Notes: generated by a model not told the origin, from the sequence alone. Counted from the stretch's first letter, positions 12,061-24,794 are shown. The stretch is DNA of 64,000 bases from Paralvinella palmiformis (GCA_025642065.1 JAODUP010000046.1:587501-651500); one strand, 5' to 3'. Translations and numbers: made by a program.

Positions 12061-13159
12061 AAACATAGCCATTATTATTTGATCCAATAGATCAATAGAA
12101 CAATGGATCACAGATGTATCTCACAAATACGGACATGAATCAGTTTCGAAACCAAAACTCGGAATTTTGCATCACAATGATGTTATCGATGTGCTATCTG
12201 AGAGCTCTGAAGCAAAATAATGAATGGTACAACTAAATCCCACATAAAAATCAGCCTTTACCAACTTGATATAAAGAATATTAAAAAGATTGGGAAAAGA
12301 ATTTTAAAAATACCCGAAAGAAATTAAAACAAACTCTCCATGATCCTAGTATATGTTTCTGTTGACTCAAGGCTATGTTACGCAATGTCTTGGATAAAGC
12401 GGATCGACGTTAAAACATGAGACCAGCTTAACAAAACAAGTTTACGATATCCAGAACTATTTGTTGTTGGTGTTGAAAGAATTGAGTAGATAAAGTTTAG
12501 TCTACGACGTCAACTTAATTGGCGGCTCTTTGATATATGTATACTGTTAGATATATGTCAGTAACCGAGAAAAATATATCACAGTTGCCTGTGACCTAAT
12601 ATTATCCAGATAACAAAGACAATTAATCTGAATTGTTTCCATGCTAGGAGAAGATTCATTCATGATGAAATATCTGTTCTCTTGGCAAATAATTCCACTG
12701 ATCGTAAGTTGTTATCTGACATCTTAATATGAGAGTATCTACTTTTGACACCCAACCTACTTTACTCTCGTCACACTGTATAGTAGACCGGGTCTAGGAA
12801 TAAATGTGTCCTTTTCGTTGGTAAAAATCTCGATTTGTATTTCTTTCCATGTCATGTTTAAAATTACGTGTGTTACTTTTAAGCAAAAAGAATCCACAAT
12901 TGGAACTAGGTATTCATTAATGAACTGTAGTGCACTTAGGTTGTCTGAATGGCAACCTTAGCCGTGGATGCTGGTAAAATAATTATCCAAACCGTCCCGT
13001 TTCAACCTACATTTAATCTGACTTTTAATGAATTCAAAAGCAGTAACCGAATTCTGGAATTTTAAACTAAAACTAAATGTCAGGTATTCATTTATAACTT
13101 TCTTATAATAATCATGAATCATAATAGAGGGTAAGAGTATAATATTTACATTAATACTG

Positions 13160-13200
<41 letters not shown>

Positions 13201-13740
13201 GCAGATCTTAACTAAATACAACATCCAGTAGGAGAAGATTATCTATTGGTTTACAAGTTAGTTAGTGGTAAAGAAAGTATTTAATGTTTTGTCAATAACA
13301 GTTATACTCCTCTATAAGCTGAGTACCTGTATGATTGTAAACGTCAGCCAAGAAACATTTTATAATTAAATATCACTACGAAATAAGGTTGTATGTCAAA
13401 GTGCTTAGAGCATCTTTTTTATGAATGAAGAATGGCCAAGACAACATAATACTAATGCTGTTTCTTCTATTACTACTGCAACTACAGCGGCATATGCCTG
13501 TTTTCTTGTACTTACCAACACGTGTACATTGCTTGTTAGTGTTCAATTACATTTAGAAGAAATGATTTGAAGCTCGACTTCCTAGAAGTGGTTCAGAGAT
13601 TATTTGAAAAATATTAATGACTTTCTACTCTTCATAATACGTGTTTCTTTACCCAAACGTCTCTAGGCAAATCTTTTTCACGACAGACATTGTTTGTTAA
13701 TAGCATACATCAATGTGGAATCAATCACTCATAGGAGAAC
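12061..13740. other. AT-rich unassigned DNA with a (TA)n tract
   Basis: The block contains a (TA)n microsatellite at 13161-13199 and otherwise nothing I can assign. Open frames are short and lack flanking splice sites or codon structure. Confidence 0.4.
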
Positions 13741-13744
13741 AAAA

Positions 13745-14065
13745 ATGTCATTGAGTTTTAGGTAACCAAGGTCAAATATGCCGTTTTCACAAGTTTATTT
13801 GTTTAAGTAGTTTATTATTGCAGCAGAAGCTTGATAATTGGCATAACAAGGTATTTTAAGCCTTTCGTCAAATCCAAATAAGTGGATATTTGAAAACCTA
13901 AGATGGCGGCCACTTTTTCCAAGATGGTGACTAGGTTTGCACTTTTGAACATACTGAGATTCATTTAATTTGAGATAGTGACGTCTATTTGTATGTTTTT
14001 GCATATGATGAAACCGTTTATGCTCTTTTTAGTCCTTTTAAATATATAATTACCATATTTGAAAC
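13745..14065 (+). repeat. Left terminal inverted repeat of XPG-type element, copy 2
   Basis: The segment matches 1650-2000 in direct orientation and 16780-17130 in inverse orientation, including 'tgcagcagaagcttgataattgg' and 'aagatggcggccactttttc'. It brackets the minus-strand coding remnants at 14200-16740, so it is one of two long inverted terminal repeats. The outermost bases are not defined; a weak shared 'ctcatagga' lies just outside at about 13730. Confidence 0.7.
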
Positions 14066-14169
14066 TATTTTAACACAATTGTTTATGCACATATATCTAG
14101 GGTACAGTAAAGGGCAAAGTATATAGATGTCTATTGTCCAACTAGATTGCAGCAACCGACTTAATCACA

Positions 14170-16740
14170 TCCACATTTTGCAGTTCTTGAAGCAGAAACA
14201 TTGGACAGCCTTGCACTTTGGGGTGCACCTGCATGTCACCACTTTAACGCAGGCATCTGAGGGTAGAATATATATGTGTTCTTTATTTGCTTGCAATCAG
14301 ATCTATGCGAGGTAGTTGGCACGTATTACATGAAGGTCCAGGGCATCTATTGTTGGAGACATCTCCAGACCCTTCTTGGCCTTACCAAGCAGCTGCAGCC
14401 TGGCATGGTTGATGGTTGGCTGTTTCGGTGTGCCATATAGGTGACACACAAACTCTTCAACTCAACTGGTGCGGTCTCTCCATCATGACTAAGTCTGCTG
14501 ACAAGAAATCGGTGCTTCTGGAATGTTTTCCAGCAAGACTTCTTCCTATGACCACTCAATGTTGAGGAAATGTTACAGCCTATGAGTGCATGGAAGTAGT
14601 GTGTTCCTCATAGGATGTGTGAGTCGCTCAGATACACCAAGTACTGGGTAAGATTTCCGTTTCTTGGCTATCTTTGCGATCATTCACACTTCAACTACTG
14701 ACATGAAGTGCACCAGAAGCAGTAGGACATATGTGTCTCTACAGATGACAAGTACTCATTCATGTCCTCTGTCATCTCTTTCACATGCAGGCAAGATTAA
14801 CCACGTGACCGTTTTTTTGTCCTGAAAGCTTGGTTTGATCTCTTCTCGTTGATCTTGCATCTGTGGCAATGATGAATCCGCCTACCGTCACCATCTCATA
14901 TCACTTTAGTTGGTCTTTGTTTTTAATCATAATGACATCCGATAAGAACCAGGTAAGATCAGCCTTGTTTTCATCCAAGGCAAAGAAGATGCTCCATACG
15001 ATGTGGGAGCGGGCCACGTGGTCCGTCAATAAACTTGCGAATTGTCTTCTGTTTGCCCACTCTCTTTATCGTACCAATTTGCATGAAACACACCAGCTAT
15101 GTCCTTAAACGTATAGCATCCATTGGGCTTCCCAGGGGATTGGATCAGTACATGCCCATCAATCAGCATACAGGTCTTTATGTCATCATCTGTATTATCA
15201 GAGGGAGTGTGAAGTCCAGCCATCAAGATGCTGATCAAGTCTGCCTTTGATGTTGCGTTCATCTCTCATCCGGTCTTCGCTAATGATTGTGGGAATGGAG
15301 ACAGCTCATGCTTAAGCACATTAACTATTTCTACTGTTCGACCTGCGATGACAACATTGACCAGACGATGCAGTAACTTCTTGCCAGTTTTGATTGTTTT
15401 CTCTACATTCTGTGTAGTAGACACTTTAGCTTTGTACAGGTCAACAAAAGTCTTTGATTGAACCTCGTGGTTTCCTCCGCTAGTCGCTCATTCATATTAG
15501 TAATGACTGCCTGCATACCTCTCTCTTGTGCAGTTAAATGATCACTGACCACCTCACGTGATGCAGTGTCTTTTATTGCCAGATACACCGGAGGATTGTC
15601 CAGTCTCTGACTAGGTGTCTCCATCCTCTTCTGCTGATTTCATGTGTAACTGGACACATCTAATCTTTGGAGTTGCGTAGCAAGCTTCTTCACATCATCA
15701 GCATCACGCCTAGTTCGAACATGAAGACTGTCAATACGGCAGAAACCAGTCTCCTCATCGCCATCTTCTAGATTAAAGAGTGACCTGGTTTCTTGTAAAT
15801 GCACAATCGTTCTGACCATATAACATAAAACTTGTCTCTGGCTTGGTCATTTCTTTTTATGGCGATTATGTCATTATGCATCTTGAATGTGATGTTGGTC
15901 CATTCGGTTGCCTAATCAACATGGACTTGGTTGAATTACCTTTTGGTCCTCTTCAATATAATGTTTCCATCAAGACATTCTGAATGGACCATTGGTACAG
16001 TCTTCTCATGCATAGTGTGTGTGGTCATTATTGTGAGCCATGGCAGCATCGCATTGAATGCTTCTAGGTGTAGAATCCAGTTGCGATTCCTCTCAGATCT
16101 GATGAAGTCCAGCAAGATCTCAACCATGCTCATATAATTATCAAAGTGTGCTTGGTCAAACTCCCCCCAGGGAGGGTGAAGTGCATCTGACAGATGGTCA
16201 ATTGCAGTACAGAGGTTTGCTCTATGGTCAGCGTTGTTGAGCTCCTTAAACAGTTGACCCACACTTTGGGCGAACTCTGCAACTTCCACATCATGTTCAT
16301 GGGCATGTTCAGCCAGCCATGAATTTGAACGTTGGTTACTTTATGTGCCAGAGAGCTTCGTATATAAGTTGATTTCCTCTGACAGCATAGTAGTAGGCCT
16401 TGCCATCCAGCATAGTCTGAGTGGTGTTTGCTGTATATACACCTGCCTCAGTCCTTAGGTCATCCAGTCCTGCACTGTCCATGTGTTGGCCAATGCTTTT
16501 GAAGAAGTTGAACTTGTGATTTTCCCACACCAATTCATACATAGCCCATGCTGTACAGTGGTTGGTCAGTAATAATGAGTGTGTGCTTCTGGCCCATGTG
16601 GTGTGAAATAGCCATAAAACGACTGATCACTGTGTTGAGTGTACTATTGTCATCTGCTGGTGCCTGGAGAATGGACAGCATCCATGCGGTTGTTACAGGG
16701 TGGGGGGCTGGTTAATGACACTGGTTGTTCTGTTCATTGT
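14170..16740 (-). pseudogene. XPG/PIN-nuclease-like protein of a repetitive element, decayed copy 2
   Basis: On the minus strand the protein family is recognisable in several frames. In order: an N-terminal region with 'FFKSIGQHMDSAGLDDLRTE' and 'TQTMLDGKAYYYAVRG' (16542-16370); the 'NRNWILHLEAFNAMLPWLT' segment (about 16080-16030); a 'LIDGHVLIQSPGKPNGCYTF' segment (15170-15110); 'YVLLLLVHF' as the D-V-L-L acidic-core region (about 14730); 'KKSCWKTFQKH' and 'VTYMAHRN' equivalents (14540-14430); the C-terminal 'LDLHVIRANYLA'; and a cysteine cluster 'CVKVVTCRCTPKCKAVQC' of CXC/tesmin type (14255-14200). Many stops and frameshifts make it non-functional. The gene lies between inverted repeats at 13745-14065 and 16750-17130, which suggests that it moves as a DNA transposon. 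Confidence 0.65.
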
Positions 16741-16749
16741 TCCCCAGGA

Positions 16750-17130
16750 AAGAGTAGGTGATGTGTTGTCTAATCTACATGTATACGTACACATAATGAC
16801 TGTCACCTTCAGAATTTACAATGTTTACAATGGCTAAAACTAAAGTAATATTATGCTGGAGAGGATTTAGAATAGTATTAATGGCTTCAGCTAGCTTGAA
16901 AACATTCAAATAGACACCAAGATATTGGACATGGTGGCCGCCATTTTGGAGTTTCAAATGTTCACTTATTTAGATTGGAAGAATGCTTTAAAACATTATT
17001 TGTGGCAATTATCATGCTTCTCCTACAATTAGAAGCTACTTAGACTTGTAAAAACGCCACTTATGACCTTTATGACCTTGAAAATTACATTGAAACCTAA
17101 AATTGACAATGACATCAAATTGTCATCTTT
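16750..17130 (-). repeat. Right terminal inverted repeat of XPG-type element, copy 2
   Basis: The reverse complement aligns closely with 1650-2055, sharing 'tcattgtcaattttaggtttcaatg', 'agaagcatgataattg' and 'aatcctctccagca'. Together with 13745-14065 it gives the element long inverted ends of roughly 350 bp and a total span of about 3.4 kb. Confidence 0.75.
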
Positions 17131-17356
17131 GCAGAAGATGACAAGGTCTATGGGGGAGACTATGTTTCTGTGTTCTTGCACATGCTGCCTGGGATTGGCT
17201 GATTCGAGAAAATCAGCCGGTTGTCTGGTATCTGAATACCTGTGACAATTATATGAGACACCTTTTCTTAGTTGGATGGATCGGTAAATAATAAACCATA
17301 TATATATATCAACTGATAGTTTCCAAGCAAATGAATTTCACATTTCAAAGACTTAC

Positions 17357-17544
17357 CGAATAGAATGCCTCCTCTCTCATCTTTTTGCGAATCCAACCTC
17401 TTTGATGGAATGAATATCGACCTTGGGTCACATCGCTAATAGATTTCTGGTCTAAAATATGACCAGTCAACCAAATCTCCTTCATAACAAGATCATCGAG
17501 ATCCATATCTTTTATCTTTAACAGCATCAGATACCTCATCACAT
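17357..17544 (-). CDS. Internal exon of an unidentified gene
   Basis: This exon of 188 bases is bounded on the minus strand by a pyrimidine-rich acceptor ending 'ctgtaatag' and a consensus donor 'gtaagt'. The only open frame skips two bases after the acceptor and encodes 62 residues ('...DLDDLVMKEIWLTGHI...GRYSFHQRGWIRKK...'). It begins in phase 1 and ends in phase 0. The peptide is rich in charged residues, has no repeat match in the window and is unlike the surrounding transposon debris, so I take it as a real or recently lost host exon. I do not recognise the family and found no sister exon nearby. Confidence 0.55.
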
Positions 17545-18097
17545 CTATTACAGATAGATAGGCAATTTATAAAGATTAATATTTACATTTTCTACGTTCA
17601 TATTCGTCACATAAGAAGGTATTATTGGTACAGTGATCAAATTACTTGTATTAGTTTCTATATGCGTCAACAGATCTATTAATATGAAAATAACAATAAC
17701 AGAAACTAATCAAAGGTAAACAATTAAATGCAAATAGCCATTAAATAGATATTATATAATAGCTCAAGTACACCAGTTTCACGTGTGTACTCAATCTCAT
17801 AACTGAATCATCCGGGAAATACTCCGATGCCATAACGTCGACATTTCCTCAAATGGATGCAGCTGGTAACGTATTGTACATTTATAGGTGACGGATCTGA
17901 ATCCCTAAATTGTCAGTGACTTCGACTTGATCATCTTATTTCTCGGGAAATTAATCCCAGAGACATTTTATTCCGGTGTGATTAATAATGAATAACTCTC
18001 ACATACTAAAACTTTCACTTTACTTATAATTATTAGTTTAATTAAATTTAATTCGTGTTATAATTCAATTTTAATCTGAACAGCGTTGTACATGTAG

Positions 18098-18275
18098 GTG
18101 GTTTGGTGTTGGGTGTTTTACGGCCAATTCGTGCACAGGGTAGGCTAAATCATCCGAGCAACTGCCAGAAGTGAAGTGAAACGCCTTTCAAACATGTCTA
18201 CACCAAGATTGGAACTCAAGTGGTTGAGATATGTGGCCAACGGCGATAGCAATTGGCTCATGGAGGCGCCCCATA
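18098..18275 (-). mobile_element. SINE family B copy
   Basis: The minus orientation starts at 'ggggcgcctccatgag' (complement of 18262-18275) and ends with the family's 'ggccgtaaaacacc' tail (complement of about 18110-18125). The tRNA-like box B is degraded. Confidence 0.75.
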
Positions 18276-18465
18276 CATATAGATAATAAAATAAGTAATT
18301 TAGCACAAAGCAGGAAATAACCATCAAATCTTAATAGGTATTTTTCGTGTATTCAAATTAATTATTTGAAGGCTTGGACTTTTATATGATATTTAAAGCA
18401 CCATTACAGCGTATTGATTGTCTACTCCTACAATAACTATCTAATCCATGTATATCCTAGCACGT

Positions 18466-18600
18466 TCTAGTTGTCCTGTGTATCATCTTCCTTTATCTTC
18501 ATCTCGCTGATGGAAGCCGACGAGTTACTAACAATAACAATTAACTCATTACGTGGATACATTAGTCGGCTTATGGTGTTTGTGGCCCACTTAAGAAAAT
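18466..18600 (+). repeat. Dispersed repeat J, copy 1
   Basis: About 130 bp match 23350-23485 in direct orientation, sharing 'tacgtggatacattaSt' and 'ccacttaagaMaa'. It has no coding content and its class is unknown. From 18600 to 19380 I see only unassigned AT-rich DNA. Confidence 0.6.
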
Positions 18601-19384
18601 AAATCACTATATACACACGTAAAGTGAGCGGGACAGGATATGTAAGGCGTTCTGTTCGAAAATAATTGTGTGAAAGAACAGATTAAGCAGTGTTTTAAAT
18701 GTTTAGTGCTCAATCACAAAAACAATATTATCAGTAATTTGTAATGCAGTTCTGAAGTGCTCATCAGTTACTAAATTATTTAAACATCGAAATGTGTAAC
18801 AGGAAGCAATCGATCTGCTATTTACACAAAGAGTAGGTGGAAAGCATTTATGTTCCGCACAAATCGCATAAATTTGCAAACTACGTGAATTAAACCACTG
18901 ATAGTACTAATTTCAAAGAGAAACAAATACTGTATTCCATCATAAAGTTTGATGTCAACTGTCTTCCGCGGGTCATCCATTTTAGTCCCCAAAAATTCGC
19001 TAGAATGACTCGCGCATTTTTATAAAACACTACGTTCCAAGAATGACAACATTGTTGTATTGTAAAGGCAGATACCTTATTACCAAACCATCTAGTATAA
19101 TCTCCCCGACCTTAACGAGCAGAAACGGATATTTAAATATTTTTGCATGATTCCTAGATAATGAAAAGTGAAGGTCATGCTGGACCCCTAAGAATATTAG
19201 TAAGCTATATTCTAACGGTGCTTAATAAGTAATAAACTGAAGGTCACTCGTGTAACAACACAAACTACAGACGTGATACAGGAATTTCAGACATGGAAGA
19301 ACAAGGAATAATATCCATATTGTACAGCGTTTAGAGCTAAAAATTAGCATCATTGTAGATCTGGTGTTATCGTCTTAAACTATT

Positions 19385-19870
19385 AAGCGTAAATATTCAG
19401 TTCATTTGTATATTCATGATTTGCTTGGAAATGGCTAATAACATAAATATGAATGTATATTATTTAGAGCATCGATACATATCAATAGGACATATTCAGT
19501 TTTTTGCTAACAGTAGACATATACAATAACATATAATGCGCCTCAAAAAATGTTAATGGACTGGTGAGACATTACACATGTCTCAGCATGAAAATCCCCA
19601 CCATGTATTCAGTCCCCTGAAGAATCGATTAGAGTTTGAATTCACGGTTCTAGATTATCTGTGCCAGTGCCTTATTCAACATAGCTAAAACATCCACCCT
19701 TCCCCAGATACTAACATACACATACTAACACCCAGCGTTAAATGTTGTTAAATTCCTGAAAACTATATTGACATTTTTGCTTTGGTAAGATTTTAAAACC
19801 AATGAAAGAGATATATTCGATATAATAGGTAAATATGAACCATAAAGAATAAAAATGCGTGCTATTTATT

Positions 19871-19906
<36 letters not shown>

Positions 19907-19990
19907 CAATTTATCTTTTCTATTCACATAGTCAACGACAACGTGTTTCAGTGTTTACTAATTTGAAAATACATTTCCAAACCAGAAGCG
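19385..19990 (-). repeat. Dispersed repeat H, arm 2 of an inverted pair
   Basis: Reverse-complement match of 11395-12060. Its internal microsatellite is (GA)n at 19873-19905. The arms lie about 7.3 kb apart, with several other repeats between them. Confidence 0.8.
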
Positions 19991-20193
19991 GTTCCTATTC
20001 AATATTGTGCCGGCGGGCGGTCGGTTGCCGACCCATATGACTTAAATGTGTTATATGTTGTGACTTAGGGGAAATATGTTAAATTACTACGGCATGTGTG
20101 TATAAGCGCGTGCATGCGTGTGTATGTGTGTCCGCGCAAGTCTATGTGTATGTGATAAGGGTTTATGTATGAAGTAATGACGTGATATTTGCA

Positions 20194-20235
20194 TAGAGAG
20201 AGAGAGAGAGAGAGAGAGATAGAGGGGGGGACAGT

Positions 20236-20325
<90 letters not shown>
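20194..20325. repeat. (GA)n and long (GT)n microsatellites
   Basis: A (GA)n tract and a G-rich spacer are followed by about 43 uninterrupted GT units. The alternating purine-pyrimidine run could adopt Z-DNA. Confidence 0.95.
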
Positions 20326-20327
<2 letters not shown>

Positions 20328-20934
20328 CCTTAAGCTTTAATGTTTTGATTGAGGGAACCTGATATGTCTGTTAAATGTATTACAAATACTCTAGTACAGT
20401 CATCTAAATTATTCAAGTAAGATATACTTAATTCCCATCCACGTCTTCGTTGCAGTCAATAGAATGGTTATATCAAATTTATGCAATTGTTTCGAGTATC
20501 AGTAAATAAAGCTCAACACATTTGCAAACGATGATACGGAAATGTCATCAAAAACAAAACTTCGTCAAGAAATATGTCTTCAATAAACTATAAATTATAA
20601 ACAACTGGCTAATTATTCAGTTCGTTGTTATATAGAGATATTTGAATGAGTCTCGTATATGTTGACGTTCAGTACAAACAAACATACCATGGAATAAAGG
20701 GCACCTTCGACAGTTAATACATTAGCATATTAAATATATCTAATATCTACCAAAAAACTGTTGCTACAAGTATCCTCTTGTCAGATATTTAACCTATTTT
20801 TATGTAATGCTAAACATTTAACACGCCCATAATGCCTCCTTCCTTGTCCTGATGTAGCGTTTGTTGGACGCCTCTGGCATCAGCAACCTTATGTAGAATG
20901 TCAAACGATTTATAATATAATATCCCTGTAATAA

Positions 20935-21290
20935 TTGTAGCGGATGACTGACGCGAAGAATCGGAAACAGTTATCATCATGGCAACCTATTTACCAGATC
21001 GAATTCAAATGATAGTTTGTTTACGCCGTTTCCTCGCTGTTAAGATAACATATTTACTCTTCTCCTTGGCATCCCTTTGATCTGCTCGAGTAAGGAACCT
21101 AAACTCTCCAATTTCTGTTATTGATGTAATACTCTGGTTGGATTTGTTTACAATGGGAAATGTCGCGTAAACTGCGTCACGGACACGTTCTGGAAAATTA
21201 ATTATCGACATTTGGCAAAGAAATCTTTATAATGTTACCACAGAAGCCTATAGAGAAGAGATTCACAACTTCTAAGTGTTTATAATGGGT
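20935..21290. repeat. Dispersed repeat G, copy 2
   Basis: Direct-orientation match of 7205-7555. On the minus strand it contains a 68-codon open frame (21211-21005) ending in a basic stretch 'ARKRRKQ' that is not open in the other copy, so I do not call it a gene. The preceding 20340-20930 block holds nothing that I can assign. Confidence 0.65.
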
Positions 21291-21775
21291 AATTAACAGC
21301 TTGGCCAATGATACTGCAGCATTTTGAGGTAATCCGGGGACACTAAGACAGCTGTCAAAGCTGTCTGTTCTGAATCATCACCATTAGACGGCATTTGTGA
21401 AATAATACTATTGCAACTGTTACATCGATATTCACACAGGTGTCTATTATTCCCTTATCATTGTAAATTTCAATGCACATTTTTCAAGTGTTTTAATTCG
21501 TCAACATCTTACGAGGTAGCCATTTAATTCAAAACTTTGCCCTTAGAATGGTTCACCACTTCATAATGTACCTTTGTTTTCTTACTCAGCGATTTAAAGC
21601 GTCTTCGGCACAAGCTGTTAGAAAAGATCGGCTGCATTGGTCACGGGGTTTACAACATTTCAGAATAAATCTGTTTTCAAATTGCTGCCTGAACGTGTTT
21701 GCAATATTCTTGTACTGTCCTCTGTTGTAAATGATCTGTTAATGTATGCGCTGATGCTAGAGTTGACATTTTGGT

Positions 21776-21950
21776 TTAGTTTTTACAGCCAATAATTTTG
21801 TTCGCACGGTATGCTTAATGGACTGAGTGACCTGTAAGGCTAATGAGAGGACGTGAAAGATGAAACACCCTCTTCTGATATATCCCGACCGCGGTTGGAA
21901 CCCGGGAACCATAAATCTGTGCTACCAATTAGACCACGAAGGCACCCCAA
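21776..21950 (-). mobile_element. SINE family B copy
   Basis: The minus orientation reads 'ggtgccttcgtggtctaattgg' at its head (21948 downwards), has a box-B-like 'ggttcccgg' region and carries the family tail near 21790. The body shares 'aagatgaaacaccct' with other minus-oriented copies. Confidence 0.75.
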
Positions 21951-22145
21951 TGATGGACACAGGGATTATGATAAGTTAGGTATAAGTTCATTATCTCAGT
22001 GTGAGCTGCCAAGAAGTGTATGTTTGAAAAATCCAGTTTGTTGTATAATCATTACCTACCTATCTGTAAAAGGTGTTTCTGTCTGTACTTATGTTAGAAA
22101 TATAACTGAAATACACTCATTCTAACTCTTTATGTCTATCTGTCT

Positions 22146-22301
22146 CCACACACACACACACACACACACACAATATATATATATATATATATATATACTA
22201 TGTATATTACCTGAAATATTCAGTAATACGTCTATTGCTAACTGAGATTACTTGAACATTTTAGACAATATACATATTACCTGATTTTACAGATTAACTG
22301 T

Positions 22302-22340
<39 letters not shown>
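22146..22340. repeat. (CA)n(TA)n and (TA)n microsatellites
   Basis: Two dinucleotide arrays (22146-22195 and 22302-22340) lie in otherwise unassigned DNA. The block from 22340 to 22900 shows no feature. Confidence 0.9.
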
Positions 22341-22346
<6 letters not shown>

Positions 22347-22924
22347 GAGTGTTAACTGTGTTTATGTGGGAGGTCTACCCATTGAGTAACCCTTCAGCCA
22401 TATAACCTAAATGTAGTCATCCCCGATAATAAACAAGCATCACTCGCCTACTCACTCACTCCCTGACTCACTGTGACACCGCACACCTGTAGCTCATTTA
22501 ACAACATTTATCACATAGTACATTTCGCCTTCGTTTATTTAATATCCTATCAACACATCCATTTCAAGCACATCACGTAGATAATCTACGAACTTACACC
22601 GAGCCAGCGAGTTTCTTGTTTACTAAACAAATGTCAGACGGACTGATGGGTTATATCTGAGTGATTAATTATTAACATTTGCCGAAATTGGAATCACCTC
22701 ACCTTACTCTAGATTAATATCGTTATCTGGATCAATCTTTATGGGCTATGGGAACGATCATTCGGATACATGACTAATTTCAAATGGGATAAGCTGTTAA
22801 TAACAGATTACAGTGTTATTGTTATTATGTCAATCACGTTAGTCATTATAAATGATGTTAACTGTTAACTCTATAAATATCTCAAGTTAGATAATAGACA
22901 TCTATTAGGTTACAACTACAGTAT

Positions 22925-23080
22925 TATCAAATTACTACTACTACTATTACTACCAATATTATTACTACCACTACTATTACTACTACTAATGTTACTACTA
23001 CTATTGTTGTTACTACTACTATTACTACTACTACTACTATTACACAGAGAGAGAGAGTGTGTGTGTGTGTGTGTGTGTGG
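22925..23080. repeat. (TAC/TAT)n trinucleotide array and (GA)(GT)n tract
   Basis: Imperfect TAC-type triplets are followed by GAGAGA and GT runs. It is purely low-complexity sequence. Confidence 0.9.
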
Positions 23081-23132
23081 ATACTAACATTTTTTAATTA
23101 TCAAACGTCACTATTCAATATTTAATCCGTTG

Positions 23133-23285
23133 TCGATCTTAGCACGTGGGTTCGAATTTCGGCGTAGGCATATCTGAAGGGTGTTTCACCTTCGACTTCG
23201 CTTCATTACCATTGGAGGTCATTCGGCCCATTTAGCCTACCATGTGCACAAACGTGGTCATAAAACATCAATCATCATCAATCCT
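23133..23285 (+). mobile_element. SINE family B copy
   Basis: Box-B-like 'gggttcgaatttcgg' is followed by the diagnostic body 'ggcatatctgaagggtgtttcacctt', 'cttcgcttcattacc', 'cggcccatttagcctaccatgtgcac' and the tail 'ataaaacatcaatcatcatcaat'. The 5' head is truncated. Confidence 0.85.
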
Positions 23286-23349
23286 AGCACACCTTTTTTT
23301 GGGGGGGGGGGGTAAAATTTATAGTTCACAGGAGCTATCTCATCCGTGT

Positions 23350-23490
23350 ATGTCCAATCGTGTTCTAGCTCTTCTCTATATCGTATTCTATCTTCGAATG
23401 GCCAACAAATCATTAACATCAATTAGCACACTACGTGGATACATTACTAGCCTTGCGTTGCCATTAACGTACCACTTAAGACAACGGTGA
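23350..23490 (+). repeat. Dispersed repeat J, copy 2
   Basis: Direct match of 18466-18600, ending at 'taccacttaagacaa'. It lies between a SINE B and a SINE D copy. Confidence 0.6.
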
Positions 23491-23502
23491 TGATTGATGA
23501 TT

Positions 23503-23660
23503 GATGCCATTAAAGGAGCAAAGCGTTACTCAAACACATAGCCACCACGTCCTGTCAGGTTCTCATTTTTATGGATGAGTGAACCAGTCGCCATATGACG
23601 GGATCGCAGCTCATGGAGTCTCGAACCAGAGCCCGGAAGCTCCTGAATGCTGACGTCACT
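23503..23660 (-). mobile_element. tRNA-derived SINE, family D, copy
   Basis: The minus orientation carries a box-B-like 'ggttcgagactcc' region and the body shared with 47446-47740 and 60963-61240 ('acttcatccataaaaat', 'cctgacaggacgtggtggctatg', 'gtttgagtaacgcttt'). The tRNA-like head is only partly recognisable. Confidence 0.75.
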
Positions 23661-24744
23661 TGAACGCATCCGTTTGACCTGAAGTCTGTAGAACCCGTAC
23701 AAAAGCATGTAAAGCAATAATTATTCTAGAACATTACGCAATTATCATGTTAAAATTAATGACATACAGCCATATCAGTTTGAGCCAGAGGGAACCTTAC
23801 AAGAGGAAGATGATTCAAAATGGCTCAGATATTAATCCTCAAGAGAAACTATAATCCGCGTCGTCTGAGATCGCCGTTTCCGGGTTTCAATCTGGCTTCC
23901 GGTGTAGCCATAATGGCGGTCCTCCAGTAATTTGGATTATTTCCCTATATCAGGTATATTTCATGATTATTATTGTGGAATTTTTGGTTTCTGTTTAACC
24001 ATTAGATACTTTAAAAATATTTTCTGAGGGTGAACTGTCCCTTTAAATACGTTTATTAGTATCTAGTCTAAGTGAAACTGACAATTATAATATAATAGAA
24101 TTTAGATTTATTTGGCGTTCTTTTTTAACTTTTAAAACAGTTCATTATGATTCTGATTCTATATTTACCTGGATTAAACTAGCCACAATAACAATCTCAT
24201 TAGGACTGTTGTCTCCTCACATAAATAGATAAACTGTTTATTGTGTCGTAATTATCTATAGAAATCTCATAGACGTCGAAGGTAATTTAATTAAAAATAC
24301 ATCTGAAAATTCCGATATAAACATTCGAGTTATTTAAGTATTTTGATGACATATTTTATCGATATTTGTTTGACGGATGCCTTAAATTTGGGAGAGAAGA
24401 TTTCTTTTATTTTCGAGTGTGTCATAGCCATAATCTTTACAAATCATTTTCCCGGTATAATTACCTAATAACAAGACTGTCATATGTCAGACACGACTGA
24501 CGTAAGTGTGTTAGCCAAAGCCAATTAGGTAATCATCCCGAGGGGAATTACTAACGTCATCTCTAAATAAGTAACGTCCGGATTTATGTCTCAAGGTAAG
24601 TCGTTCACTTCCTGTAGATCGATATCTTAACGGACAACCTTTCTAGAAGCGATCTCCAATGTATTAATGTTTTGTTTTAATGGTTGGCTATTGTTGCCTG
24701 AAGCTGGTCATGTAATACAGGTTTTATTGTATATTTGTTTATTT

Positions 24745-24792
24745 TGTGAGTGAGTGTGTGAGTGAGTGGTGAGTGAGTGAGTGAGTGAGTGA
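24745..24792. repeat. (GTGA)n microsatellite
   Basis: Tandem GTGA units with small interruptions. The preceding block 23700-24740 holds no feature that I can support. Confidence 0.9.
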
Positions 24793-24794
24793 TT

